A DNA stretch of 64,000 nucleotides from Fibrisoma limi BUZ 3 (GTDB lineage: Bacteria; Bacteroidota; Bacteroidia; Cytophagales; Spirosomataceae). The translations under genes were made by a program, and so were the position numbers. Of the stretch, positions 20,869 through 28,305 are shown one piece after another. The notes below the pieces were generated by a model. It saw nothing but the letters and a program-made list of their open reading frames with translations, was not told the DNA's origin and did not search any database. The stretch spans positions 998,777 through 1,062,776 of the forward strand of contig NZ_CAIT01000006.1 of the NCBI RefSeq assembly GCF_000296815.2, written 5' to 3'. Every line of letters starts with the position of its first letter. Position 1 is the first letter of the stretch.

Positions 20869-21183
20869 CCAAAGCCAGTACGGTAACGCAACCGAAAGTC
20901 TGCTATTCTTCCTTACCGACCAAGTTTCCCGCCTTACACTGCATCGTTCAGTTTTTTGCCTTTAGGATCGTCGGCTACCCATCATCCTCCCGCTCTCAAC
21001 ATGCGTTCATATAATTGACTATCAGGACATTATACAACGTCAACCTTCTGCCGTTTCCTCAAATCTCCGCTGCGACACGACCGTTCGCTCAAACTCTGTT
21101 ACCATTCGCCAATAACATTACGACTTTTTGTCGGGCAACAGCCTGAGCGTAATTGTTCGTAAACCCCTTAACACCAAACTTTT
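20869..21183. other. Intergenic region upstream of the subtilase cassette
   Basis: This 315-base spacer separates the esterase from the subtilase gene. No coding signal, hairpin or clear TAnnTTTG box was found; the last 60 bases are A+T-richer and presumably hold the promoter of the cassette. Confidence 0.4.
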
Positions 21184-22971
21184 ATGAAAAAGCAAAACAA
21201 GCCGGCGCCCAAGGAAGACCAAGCCGCAGCGGCAGCCGATTCACCGGCTGGTGAGAGCTATCTACTGGAAATCAGAGTGCCCCAGGCCGAACCGCTGCTG
21301 GCCGCTACGGTCCGGGCTACTACGGTGGCTTCCGTCCAGGGTTTTACCATCGACCCATCGTTCAGCCCGGTTCCGGTCAAGCCTTCCAATACGCAGCGGA
21401 TGGCAATGCTGGCGGCCAATGAAGACAACCAGCACGTGATTGTCAGGGCTACCCTGACCGATGAACAGCGGGAAGCCGCTAAAGCCAATCCGGATGTGGT
21501 CGAAATCTGGACAGACGCTGTTATTGAACCCATCGCCTGCCCGATTCCCCCCTGCGACTGTTCGCCTAACACCCCGCATGGCACCATCACCGACGTTGCC
21601 AATTACCTGGGTGTGAATCAGATCTGGAGTGCGGGCAAACGGGGCGAAGGTATCGTAGTGGGCGTAGTTGATGGGGGCATTACGGCCACCGGACGCTCGC
21701 TCGCGCCCGGCGAAGCCCCCGCCCGTACGATCAACAACGTTATCGGTGGGTGGCCCGTTGCCAGTTGGGGAACGCGGGGAAGTGGCTGGGGTTATCACGG
21801 CAATATGTGCGGCACCGACGTACTGGGCATGGCCCCTAACTGCCGACTCTACGACCTCCGGATTGCCGATGCCAGCTCCACGACGGGCGTAATCTCCAAT
21901 GCCCTTCAGGCGTTTCAGTGGGCCATCGACCAGCACCGAACCAACGGTACGCCCCACATCCTGACGAATAGCTGGGGAATTTTCAATACGGCTTCGGCTC
22001 CCGACTACGCCAGCAACCCAAACCACCCCTTCACGCGCAAAGTTGTCGAGGCTATCGACGAAGGCATCATCGTACTGTTTGCGGCCGGTAACTGCGGGGA
22101 TACCTGCCCGGACGGACGCTGCGCAACGAGCGGACCGGGACAAAGCATCTGGGGAGCCAACGGGCACCCGCGTGTGATGACCGTCGGAGCCGTTAACAAA
22201 GACGAGCAGTTTGTCGGCTACAGCAGCCAGGGCCCGGCTTCGCTGGACCCGCATAAACCGGATTTCTGCGGCATTACGCACTTCACCGGCTATTTTAACT
22301 CGGACAGCGGTACGTCGGCCGCAACCCCCATCGTGGCGGGTGTGTGCGCTCTGATGAAGCAGGGTAAACCGTCGGCGACACACAACAGCATCAAGGACGC
22401 GCTCATCGCTACGGCAAAAAACATCGGTCCGGCGGGTTGGGATCAACATTCCGGCGCAGGGATCGTGCAGGGCAAACGCGCTTACGACCGACTCACCAAA
22501 CTGCTGATCAAGGAAGCTAAAATTGAGAAAGTTGAAAAAATCGAGAAATCCGAGATTAAGGAAATCAAGATTGAGAAGAACGAGATCAAGGAACAGAAGC
22601 AGGAAAAAATTGAAATCAAGGAGCAGAAGCTGGAAATTCTGGAGGGCAAACGCCTGAAGGACCTCCGCGACGTGACCAAGCGGGTGCCGGAGCTACCCAT
22701 CCCGATTCCGGAGCCCATCCGCAACCCCATTCAGCCCGGGCAAACGGTCGAGTCGGCGGGAAACAGTCTGGAGAGTCGGCTGGCCCAGCTCGAAGCGTAC
22801 ATCCAGGCCCTCGATACGTTCATCAGCACCGATATGCGTCCTGATCTGAGCCAGGGGGCGCTGGCGAACGAAGGCGATCTGCCATCGGGCCAGGGTACGG
22901 CCGAGCAACTGACAAAAGAGGCCAATGATGCGATGATGAATAAGATGAACTACGACAACTCGCCCCGCTGA
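21184..22971 (+). CDS. Cytoplasmic S8 subtilase with Lys/Glu-rich coil, first gene of an ATP-grasp cassette
   Basis: A 595-residue serine peptidase. Asp163 (VVDGG), His205 (GYHGN) and Ser378 (GTSAATP) form the catalytic triad, with oxyanion Asn in TNSWG. The first 110 residues resemble an inhibitor-like prodomain, but no signal peptide is present, so it appears to act in the cytoplasm. An unusual Cys cluster (CPIPPCDC, about 119-126) precedes the catalytic domain, and more Cys (CGDTCPDGRC) sit in it. Residues about 440-490 are an almost pure Lys/Glu/Ile coil of short repeats, followed by a Pro-rich linker and a helical C-terminus. It leads a plus-strand run with two ATP-grasp-type genes and a small gene. 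Confidence 0.88.
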   Translation: MKKQNKPAPKEDQAAAAADSPAGESYLLEIRVPQAEPLLAATVRATTVASVQGFTIDPSFSPVPVKPSNTQRMAMLAANEDNQHVIVRATLTDEQREAAKANPDVVEIWTDAVIEPIACPIPPCDCSPNTPHGTITDVANYLGVNQIWSAGKRGEGIVVGVVDGGITATGRSLAPGEAPARTINNVIGGWPVASWGTRGSGWGYHGNMCGTDVLGMAPNCRLYDLRIADASSTTGVISNALQAFQWAIDQHRTNGTPHILTNSWGIFNTASAPDYASNPNHPFTRKVVEAIDEGIIVLFAAGNCGDTCPDGRCATSGPGQSIWGANGHPRVMTVGAVNKDEQFVGYSSQGPASLDPHKPDFCGITHFTGYFNSDSGTSAATPIVAGVCALMKQGKPSATHNSIKDALIATAKNIGPAGWDQHSGAGIVQGKRAYDRLTKLLIKEAKIEKVEKIEKSEIKEIKIEKNEIKEQKQEKIEIKEQKLEILEGKRLKDLRDVTKRVPELPIPIPEPIRNPIQPGQTVESAGNSLESRLAQLEAYIQALDTFISTDMRPDLSQGALANEGDLPSGQGTAEQLTKEANDAMMNKMNYDNSPR

Positions 22972-22986
22972 GCCGGTTTGGTCACG

Positions 22987-23012
22987 GCCGGAGACCGGAT
23001 TCGGTTTCCGGC
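22987..23012 (+). other. Hairpin in the spacer after the subtilase gene
   Basis: GCCGGAGACCG (22987-22997) pairs with CGGTTTCCGGC (23002-23012) with a single G-U pair and a 4-base loop. No T-run follows, so it may modulate expression or RNA stability between the subtilase and the following gene rather than end transcription. Confidence 0.5.
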
Positions 23013-23028
23013 TTAACTACCTTCCTGT

Positions 23029-23799
23029 ATGATTCTGATTCTCTGCCATCCGCACGACGTGGAAGCGGCCTGGCTCTACGAACGGCTGCATCAGGCCGCT
23101 CCCGAGCAACCCCTGCTGATCGCCACCGCCGACGAACTGATCTATGCCCAAAGCATCCGGCAAACGCTCCTGGGCGACGACGATACGTTTCTGATCCGAC
23201 TGCAAAACGGACGTTGTATCCGGAACGACGAGATTTCGGTGGTGATTAACCGCCTGTATCACCTCGATCCGATCGTCTGGAAATCGGTCAGTGAGAAGCA
23301 GTACCAGTACGTTGGGCAGGAACTTAACGCGCTGTTTCTAAGCCTGCTTCATTCGGTTGGTCCGGACCGGCTCTTTAACCCACCATCGCCTGTTTCGCTG
23401 GGTGGTCGTCATCTGTCCTCCGCTGAGTGGCAGTTGCTGGCCCTGCGGGTAGGGCTGCCGATTGCTCCGAACTGGCCCCCGCCGGAAACGTTGGTCATCA
23501 ATCCGCCCGACGCCCGGTTGCTTGTCCTGGCGGGTGAACTACTGGGTGCCCGCCCCCCCGGCATCGACGCTGACGCCTGCTGTCGGCTTGCTCAGGTGAG
23601 CGGCACCAACCTGCTGGAATTGCACTTTAACCAACGCTCCGGCGAATACGCCGGTGGTTTTGAGTTCGTGGGCGCTACGGTCTTTGCCTCCCTCCCCCAC
23701 TACGGCGACGCACTTGTTCAACACCTCCTTACCCTGACAAGCCATGATATTAATCTGGGGCATACCCAGCGAGCCGCCCATCCGGCGGTTGCTGGATGA
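23029..23799 (+). CDS. Uncharacterised protein resembling a pre-ATP-grasp partner
   Basis: A 256-residue protein that I do not recognise as a named family. It opens with a hydrophobic strand and a helix (MILILCHPHDVEAAWLYERL), much as the next protein does, and reads like the N-terminal part of an MvdC/RimK-type ligase; the segment SVVINRLYHLDP fits a pre-ATP-grasp Rossmann-like domain. The later part (NLLELHFNQRSGEYAG, FEFVGATVFASLP) lacks the ATP- and metal-binding residues of an ATP-grasp fold. It overlaps the ATP-grasp gene by 56 bases, implying translational coupling and probably a complex. Confidence 0.6.
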   Translation: MILILCHPHDVEAAWLYERLHQAAPEQPLLIATADELIYAQSIRQTLLGDDDTFLIRLQNGRCIRNDEISVVINRLYHLDPIVWKSVSEKQYQYVGQELNALFLSLLHSVGPDRLFNPPSPVSLGGRHLSSAEWQLLALRVGLPIAPNWPPPETLVINPPDARLLVLAGELLGARPPGIDADACCRLAQVSGTNLLELHFNQRSGEYAGGFEFVGATVFASLPHYGDALVQHLLTLTSHDINLGHTQRAAHPAVAG

Positions 23800-24706
23800 A
23801 CTCGACCAGCTCGGCGAACCTTACGTCATGGTCAGCCAGCGCCAGTTTGCCCAAACGGACCTGCACCTCACCATTGATGCGGTCGGGAATCTGGACGGAA
23901 CCCTGACGTACCAGGGTCAGACGTATCCGCTATCCGGGCTGACGGGCGTTTACCTGCGGCTTGTTGATGATGAAGTACTGCCCGAATTTCAGCACCTGGC
24001 TCCGGCCGATCCGCTTCGCACCCACGCCCGCCGGCTGATCCAGCACCTGACACTCTGGACAGAATGGTCGGGCAGCCGGGTCGTGAATCGGATGTCGGCG
24101 ATGACGTCCAATAATTCCAAGCCCTACCAGGCACAGTTTATCCGGCAACATGGGTTTCGGATACCCAATACGCTGATTACGAACGAGCCGGATTTGGCCC
24201 AGGATTTTTGTCGGCAGTACAACAACCGCGTGATCTATAAATCGATCAGTGGGGTTCGGTCCATCGTTCAGCAGTGGGACCCGGTTGCCGATGCCGAAAA
24301 GCTGGCCCTGATTCGCCATTGTCCGGTGCAGTTTCAGGAGCAGGTCGAAGGGTTTGATGTTCGGGTACACGTCATTGGGGAGCTGGCCATTGCAACCCGG
24401 ATTACGGCCCACGCTACCGACTACCGCTACGCTATTCAGCAAACGGGCGAAGCTGCCACTCTGACGCCATACGACCTCGACCCTGACGTAGCGGCCAACT
24501 GCGTTGCTCTGTCGCAGGCGCTCGGCCTTGATTTTTCGGGAATTGATCTGCGGATACAGCCAGATGGTGCCGTTTATTGTTTTGAGGTTAACCCGTGTCC
24601 AGCTTATTCTTACTACGAGTCGCATACCGATCAGCCGATTGCGGCCCGGCTCGCGGAGTACCTGAGCGGCCACGACCAGTACTATCGACGTATCTGGCAA
24701 CTATAA
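23744..24706 (+). CDS. RimK/MvdD-type ATP-grasp ligase
   Basis: A 320-residue protein with an N-terminal pre-ATP-grasp domain (residues 1-105) and a C-terminal ATP-grasp domain. Visible elements are NSKPYQAQFIRQHGFRIPNT, the nucleotide-binding lysine in YKSISGVRSIV, the acidic segment QEQVEGFDVRVHVIGE and the metal site in CFEVNPCPAY (Glu and Asn). These ligases join a carboxylate to an amine or hydroxyl through an acyl phosphate, often on peptides. Starting inside the previous gene and followed by a small gene 17 bases on, it is the central enzyme of the cassette. Its substrate is not known. Confidence 0.85.
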   Translation: MILIWGIPSEPPIRRLLDELDQLGEPYVMVSQRQFAQTDLHLTIDAVGNLDGTLTYQGQTYPLSGLTGVYLRLVDDEVLPEFQHLAPADPLRTHARRLIQHLTLWTEWSGSRVVNRMSAMTSNNSKPYQAQFIRQHGFRIPNTLITNEPDLAQDFCRQYNNRVIYKSISGVRSIVQQWDPVADAEKLALIRHCPVQFQEQVEGFDVRVHVIGELAIATRITAHATDYRYAIQQTGEAATLTPYDLDPDVAANCVALSQALGLDFSGIDLRIQPDGAVYCFEVNPCPAYSYYESHTDQPIAARLAEYLSGHDQYYRRIWQL

Positions 24707-24723
24707 GTTAATCGACTATAATC

Positions 24724-24996
24724 ATGGCACAAACAACGCTGACCCTGACAAAAAAAGAAGGCGGCCAAACGCTCCGCTCCGAAACGACGGTCGATCTGAG
24801 CCAGCCGGAACTGAACGAACTCCTCGACGACCTCAAAGCGCATGGATCACCGGATTTCGGGGAATTTGCCACTATCTACGTCGCCCCGGAAACCTATTCG
24901 CTTCACGTTAAGAACGAGGACATTGCTTTTAAACCGCAATTTTTCCCGGCAAAGTACGCTCCCATCATAAACGAACTGATGAGTAAGCTGTCGTAG
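24724..24996 (+). CDS. Small uncharacterised protein of the ATP-grasp cassette
   Basis: A 90-residue protein of unknown family. The N-terminal half is Thr-rich and likely beta (TTLTLTKKEGGQTL), followed by an acidic helix (SQPELNELLDDLKAHG) and a C-terminal helix (KYAPIINELMSKLS). It lies 17 bases after the ATP-grasp gene, so it is co-transcribed. It could be the substrate or an adaptor of the ligase, but it lacks the repeated Thr/Glu core typical of graspetide precursors. It converges with the TerB-like gene with a 14-base gap. Confidence 0.6.
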   Translation: MAQTTLTLTKKEGGQTLRSETTVDLSQPELNELLDDLKAHGSPDFGEFATIYVAPETYSLHVKNEDIAFKPQFFPAKYAPIINELMSKLS

Positions 24997-25010
24997 GAGC
25001 GGATGCCACC

Positions 25011-25364
25011 TCAGAGCCGCTGGATCTGGTCCGTAAAACGCTGGATCAGCTCCCGTTCTTCTCTGGAAACGGTATCATGCGCGCGGGCCACCCGAATCAA
25101 TATGTCAATGAAGCGTTTCTTAAGCGGTTCGTTGAGTTCAGCCCGCTTATCAAGCAGCCGGCGCATGCCAAAGGTATACGCGTCTTCGACCGATTCGTTT
25201 ACGTTTTCCCGCAGAAAAAAAGAATACAGCGCCAGATCGCCATGGGGTTCATCAACAAACACTTCCTTAACAGTCTGCATCTCTTCCCGTTGCAGACGAC
25301 CGTCAACCTTAGTCAGCGCGTAGACAACACTGCCGATACCTAGTGATACATCTGGTGAGTACAT
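25011..25364 (-). CDS. TerB-like helical protein
   Basis: I choose the ATG at 25364 (117 residues, MYSPDVSLGIGSVVYALTKV), since the 26 residues upstream look non-coding. The all-helical pattern with acidic repeats (KVDGRLQREEMQTVKEVF, VARAHDTVSREERELIQRF) is that of the TerB/DUF533 superfamily, in which two EF-hand-like helical halves bind metals or partners. TerB proteins occur in stress and tellurite-resistance systems that also contain ATP-grasp enzymes, so facing an ATP-grasp cassette is suggestive. It may be co-transcribed with the DUF6671 gene 95 bases upstream. Confidence 0.72.
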   Translation of the reverse strand: MYSPDVSLGIGSVVYALTKVDGRLQREEMQTVKEVFVDEPHGDLALYSFFLRENVNESVEDAYTFGMRRLLDKRAELNEPLKKRFIDILIRVARAHDTVSREERELIQRFTDQIQRL

Positions 25365-25459
25365 GATAGTTGGGTGGGTTAGTTTTTTGTAACGTATCAG
25401 AGCAACTTTAGGGCCAGTTGTGCAAATCACATGGCCGATCAATCATTTATTATCAACCG

Positions 25460-26305
25460 CTACGGATTGCAGAAATCACAGTACATGGGATCTTCCACTT
25501 CCAGACCGCGCGGAAACGACCGCTCTTCGGCATGACCGCATCGCTGACAACGGTACACATCGGCCAGGACCGACCGCGTCGGCAGGCCACACAGGCCACA
25601 GGGCAATCCGGTTTTTACGTCTGTCCGGCCAAAGCCCGGCGTGTTGCAGGTAGGGCAATGGCTCAATGCCCGATCGATCAGCTTCTGCGCAGCGGCTTCG
25701 ATCACCTGCATTCGCATCGGGTTGTACATCGCCCGCATGTCCGTTTCGACATAGGCCGACCCGAACGTAGCCAGCAACGCGTGAAAAGCGGGCAGCAACT
25801 GGCGGTACGTAGTGATACCTTTCAGCAGACCGGTTGTCTGGCCAGCATCGCTCCGCAAAATCAACGCGTGCGACGGAAACCGCGCCATGGCTGCAAACCG
25901 TAGCAGTTCGTCTTCCGTGTTGACCGCTGCACCCGCGAAATTGGTCTGCGTACTGATTACCCGGACGTAAATCTCCAGGTCATGTTGTCGATCCATCAGC
26001 AGCAGGACCTCATCGTCGGCAGGGGTAAAAAACAGGTGCGGATGCGGCCCAAATGACCCTTCACTCGCAATAGCCAGGTCGCAGCCCGTCAGATCCATCG
26101 CCATCCGGCACTTCTGACGGGCTGCCCCCAGCGGGTCAAGTGTTCGCTCTACTTCACCAGTAAACGTACCCAGTTGATCGGTATCCAGCGCATCGGCGAG
26201 CAGACACCGAACGCCCAACCCGGATTCGACCAGTGGAGCAAGCACCCGTTCTTTCTGATGTTTGGTCGCCACCACCAACCGCCGACCTGCGAACCAGTGT
26301 GACAT
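25460..26305 (-). CDS. DUF6671-type zinc-ribbon protein
   Basis: A 281-residue protein. The first 200 residues form an alpha/beta domain (VVATKHQKERVLAPL, DLAIASEGSFGPHP, ETDMRAMYNPMRM); the last 80 carry Cys pairs CPTC, CGLC, CQRC and CDFC, enough for two zinc ribbons. This layout fits DUF6671, whose function is unknown. SEGSFGPHP and TDMRAMYNP look like conserved, possibly catalytic or ligand-binding loops. It lies 11 bases after the small coiled-coil gene and is probably in one operon with it. Confidence 0.75.
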   Translation of the reverse strand: MSHWFAGRRLVVATKHQKERVLAPLVESGLGVRCLLADALDTDQLGTFTGEVERTLDPLGAARQKCRMAMDLTGCDLAIASEGSFGPHPHLFFTPADDEVLLLMDRQHDLEIYVRVISTQTNFAGAAVNTEDELLRFAAMARFPSHALILRSDAGQTTGLLKGITTYRQLLPAFHALLATFGSAYVETDMRAMYNPMRMQVIEAAAQKLIDRALSHCPTCNTPGFGRTDVKTGLPCGLCGLPTRSVLADVYRCQRCGHAEERSFPRGLEVEDPMYCDFCNP

Positions 26306-26316
26306 ACTTCCGTCGA

Positions 26317-26589
26317 TCAGAACACCACGGCAGATTCAGTGGGGACGGTCACGGAGACGGCCGCATGCAGACCGATTCCGTCGTGACCATTCCGCTCAAT
26401 GTACTGCCGAACGTCGTATAATTCCCGTTGCAGGTCCTTGATTCGTTTCTCGCGGACTTTGATATCCTCCTCGTTATCGGACTGGCTGATCTTGCTTTCG
26501 TGAAACTGTATCTTCACGTACACCATCTGGGTCAGCAAATTGAGCGCATCCTGGGCGCTGAACTGACCATTGAGCAACTGAATATTCAT
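26317..26589 (-). CDS. Small coiled-coil protein, unknown function
   Basis: A 90-residue protein without a recognised family. Residues about 30-68 are heptad-like and charged (NEEDIKVREKRIKDLQREL), predicting a coiled coil. The first 25 residues (QLLNGQFSAQDALNLLTQM) form a short helix-turn element. It is the first gene of a likely minus-strand operon with DUF6671 and perhaps the TerB-like gene. Its start is followed upstream by a G/T-rich repeat. Confidence 0.6.
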   Translation of the reverse strand: MNIQLLNGQFSAQDALNLLTQMVYVKIQFHESKISQSDNEEDIKVREKRIKDLQRELYDVRQYIERNGHDGIGLHAAVSVTVPTESAVVF

Positions 26590-26605
26590 ACGGAGTTAGC
26601 TGGAT

Positions 26606-26741
26606 TGGTTGGTGGTTTGTTGTTTGTAGTTGGTGGTTTGTTGTTCAGGTCCGAATTTGAGGTGATCTCCTCATAGTCAGAGCACAGAATCACAATCGGT
26701 AGACTTTAACCCACAAACCACGAACTACAAACCCCAAACCC
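26606..26741. repeat. G/T-rich inverted repeat element, copy 1
   Basis: The left arm (26606-26645) is built of GGTTTGT and GTAGTTGG words; the right arm (26710-26741) carries the complementary ACAAACC and AACTACAAACC words. About 64 bases separate the arms. Similar elements are at 42703-42810, 43165-43244 and 46819-46884. It fills the spacer between icd and the coiled-coil gene and could form a long hairpin. Confidence 0.7.
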
Positions 26742-26776
26742 TTTAACATCTATAAGTGAGGTACAAACAGGATTGA

Positions 26777-28213
26777 CTATTGCCCCTGCCCCATCGAGAA
26801 GGCGGGTTTGCCGTTAAAGGCGTACAGATTTTCCGTTTTGATCGTATCGATCTGCTCGTCAATTGCCTTCGACAGAACGTCGATGATATGGCGGCTGTTG
26901 ACCGGGTGGCCATTGGCCGGTAGAAACCGGCAGCGCCAGTGGTCGGTGCAGAACGTTTCGTCGAAGCCGTCGGGCCACACTTTGATACCGCGGTTAGTGA
27001 TCATACTCAGCTTCAGATCGGGCGTATTGACCGGATTGAGCAAGGTCGCCAGTTCGTCGGCCTTAGTCCCTTTCCAGTGTACGAACACATCCACTCCCAC
27101 CAGTTCCTTGGTCCCATTGGATTTACGCTGGTATTTCGGCAGTTTCAGCGTAGTGCCTTTGGCGTAGGAAACCGGCTTCAGTGTCGACGGTTGCTGGCCG
27201 AGGTTGGCGATCACGGCCTGCGCAAACTCCTTAGTACCAACCTTCTGCTTGCTGACGCCCTCTTTGTAGATGTCGTAGGTGTGGATACCGTCTTCGATGG
27301 TTTTGAGCCAGGCATTCTGCACGCGCTCGGCTACGTCGGTCTGCCCGATGTGGTTGAGCATCATAATGGCCCCTTGTAACAGTCCCGACGGATTAGCCAG
27401 ATTCTGCCCGGCGCGTCGGGGAGCCGACCCGTGAATAGCCTCGAACATGGCACATTCTTCGCCGATGTTTGCCGACCCAGCCAGTCCCACCGACCCCGCA
27501 ATCTGAGCCGCTACGTCCGATAGCACATCGCCGTAGAGGTTCGGCATCACAATTACGTCGAACGCTTCGGGCGTATCGGCCAGCTTAGCCGCGCCGATAT
27601 CAACAATCCAGTGTTCGTTTTCAATGTCGGGGTATTCTTTTGCCACTTCTTCAAACACCTGGTGGAACATCCCATCGGTCTGCTTCATGATGTTATCCTT
27701 GGTGAAGCAGGTCACTTTCTTACGACCATACTGGCGGGCGTATTCAAAAGCGTAGCGAACAATCTTCTCGCAACCGGGTCGGCTGATCAGCTTCAGGCAC
27801 TGCACTACCTCATCGGTTTGCTGGTGTTCAATCCCCGCGTACAGATCCTCCTCGTTTTCGCGGATGATCACCACATCCATCACCGGATGCTTGGTTTTTA
27901 CGAACGGATGCAGACTGGTGCACGGCCGCACGTTGGCGTACAGACCGAGCATTTTACGGGTGGTTACGTTCAGGCTCTTATAGCCTCCGCCCTGGGGTGT
28001 AGTGATGGGCGCTTTCAGAAACACTTTGTTGCGCCGGAGGCTGTCCCACGATTCTTTGGAAATACCCGACGTGTTGCCGGCCAGGTATACTTTTTCGCCC
28101 ACCTCAATTTCATCAATATCAAGTTGAGCGCCCGCAGCCAGAATAATATCCAGGGTAGCGTCCATAATTTCGGGGCCAATGCCATCGCCTTTTGCAACAG
28201 TGATTCTTGTCAT
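26777..28213 (-). CDS. icd: NADP-dependent isocitrate dehydrogenase
   Basis: Oxidises isocitrate to 2-oxoglutarate and CO2 in the TCA cycle. The 478-residue protein is of the long Thermus-like type: the catalytic core (residues 1-335; GDGIGPEIMD, YANVRPCTSLHP, IIRENEEDLYAGIEH, MPNLYGDVLSD, EAIHGSAPRRAG) is followed by a 140-residue C-terminal domain (about 340-478; GVDVFVHWKGTKADELA). YANVRPC has the Arg that binds isocitrate. It is divergent from a LysR-type gene with a 92-base shared control region. The 2-oxoglutarate produced also feeds ammonium assimilation, which links it to the nitrate genes downstream. Confidence 0.93.
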   Translation of the reverse strand: MTRITVAKGDGIGPEIMDATLDIILAAGAQLDIDEIEVGEKVYLAGNTSGISKESWDSLRRNKVFLKAPITTPQGGGYKSLNVTTRKMLGLYANVRPCTSLHPFVKTKHPVMDVVIIRENEEDLYAGIEHQQTDEVVQCLKLISRPGCEKIVRYAFEYARQYGRKKVTCFTKDNIMKQTDGMFHQVFEEVAKEYPDIENEHWIVDIGAAKLADTPEAFDVIVMPNLYGDVLSDVAAQIAGSVGLAGSANIGEECAMFEAIHGSAPRRAGQNLANPSGLLQGAIMMLNHIGQTDVAERVQNAWLKTIEDGIHTYDIYKEGVSKQKVGTKEFAQAVIANLGQQPSTLKPVSYAKGTTLKLPKYQRKSNGTKELVGVDVFVHWKGTKADELATLLNPVNTPDLKLSMITNRGIKVWPDGFDETFCTDHWRCRFLPANGHPVNSRHIIDVLSKAIDEQIDTIKTENLYAFNGKPAFSMGQGQ

Positions 28214-28275
28214 AATAAGTGAGTGTTTTTTGTTCGTTGCAAAAATCAGCAGGCGTTTTCATAAGTAAAAATTTA

Positions 28276-28283
28276 TACTTTTG
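28276..28283 (+). promoter_or_regulatory. Promoter -7 box of the LysR-type gene
   Basis: TACTTTTG matches the Bacteroidota TAnnTTTG element and lies 22 bases before the LysR-type start codon, in the A+T-rich gap shared with icd. A TTTT run about 18 bases upstream may serve as the -33 region. The same octamer occurs at 45976-45983. Confidence 0.5.
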
Positions 28284-28305
28284 ATAATATACATAAGCCT
28301 ATTTT

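Noticed and set aside
21262-22449. 395-codon open frame on the minus strand
   Set aside because: Antisense to the subtilase gene; low-complexity, no motif, explained by codon bias of the real gene.
22504-22660. Frameshift or assembly error in the Lys/Glu-rich part of the subtilase
   Set aside because: The frame stays open and codon use is regular across the segment, and the C-terminal helix follows in frame.
24724-24996. Calling the 90-residue protein a graspetide precursor
   Set aside because: No repeated Thr/Ser plus Glu/Asp core is visible at the C-terminus, so the claim is kept to a hypothesis only.
26606-26741. CRISPR-like array in the G/T-rich repeats
   Set aside because: Words are irregular, spacers are absent, and the arms pair with each other; there are no cas genes.
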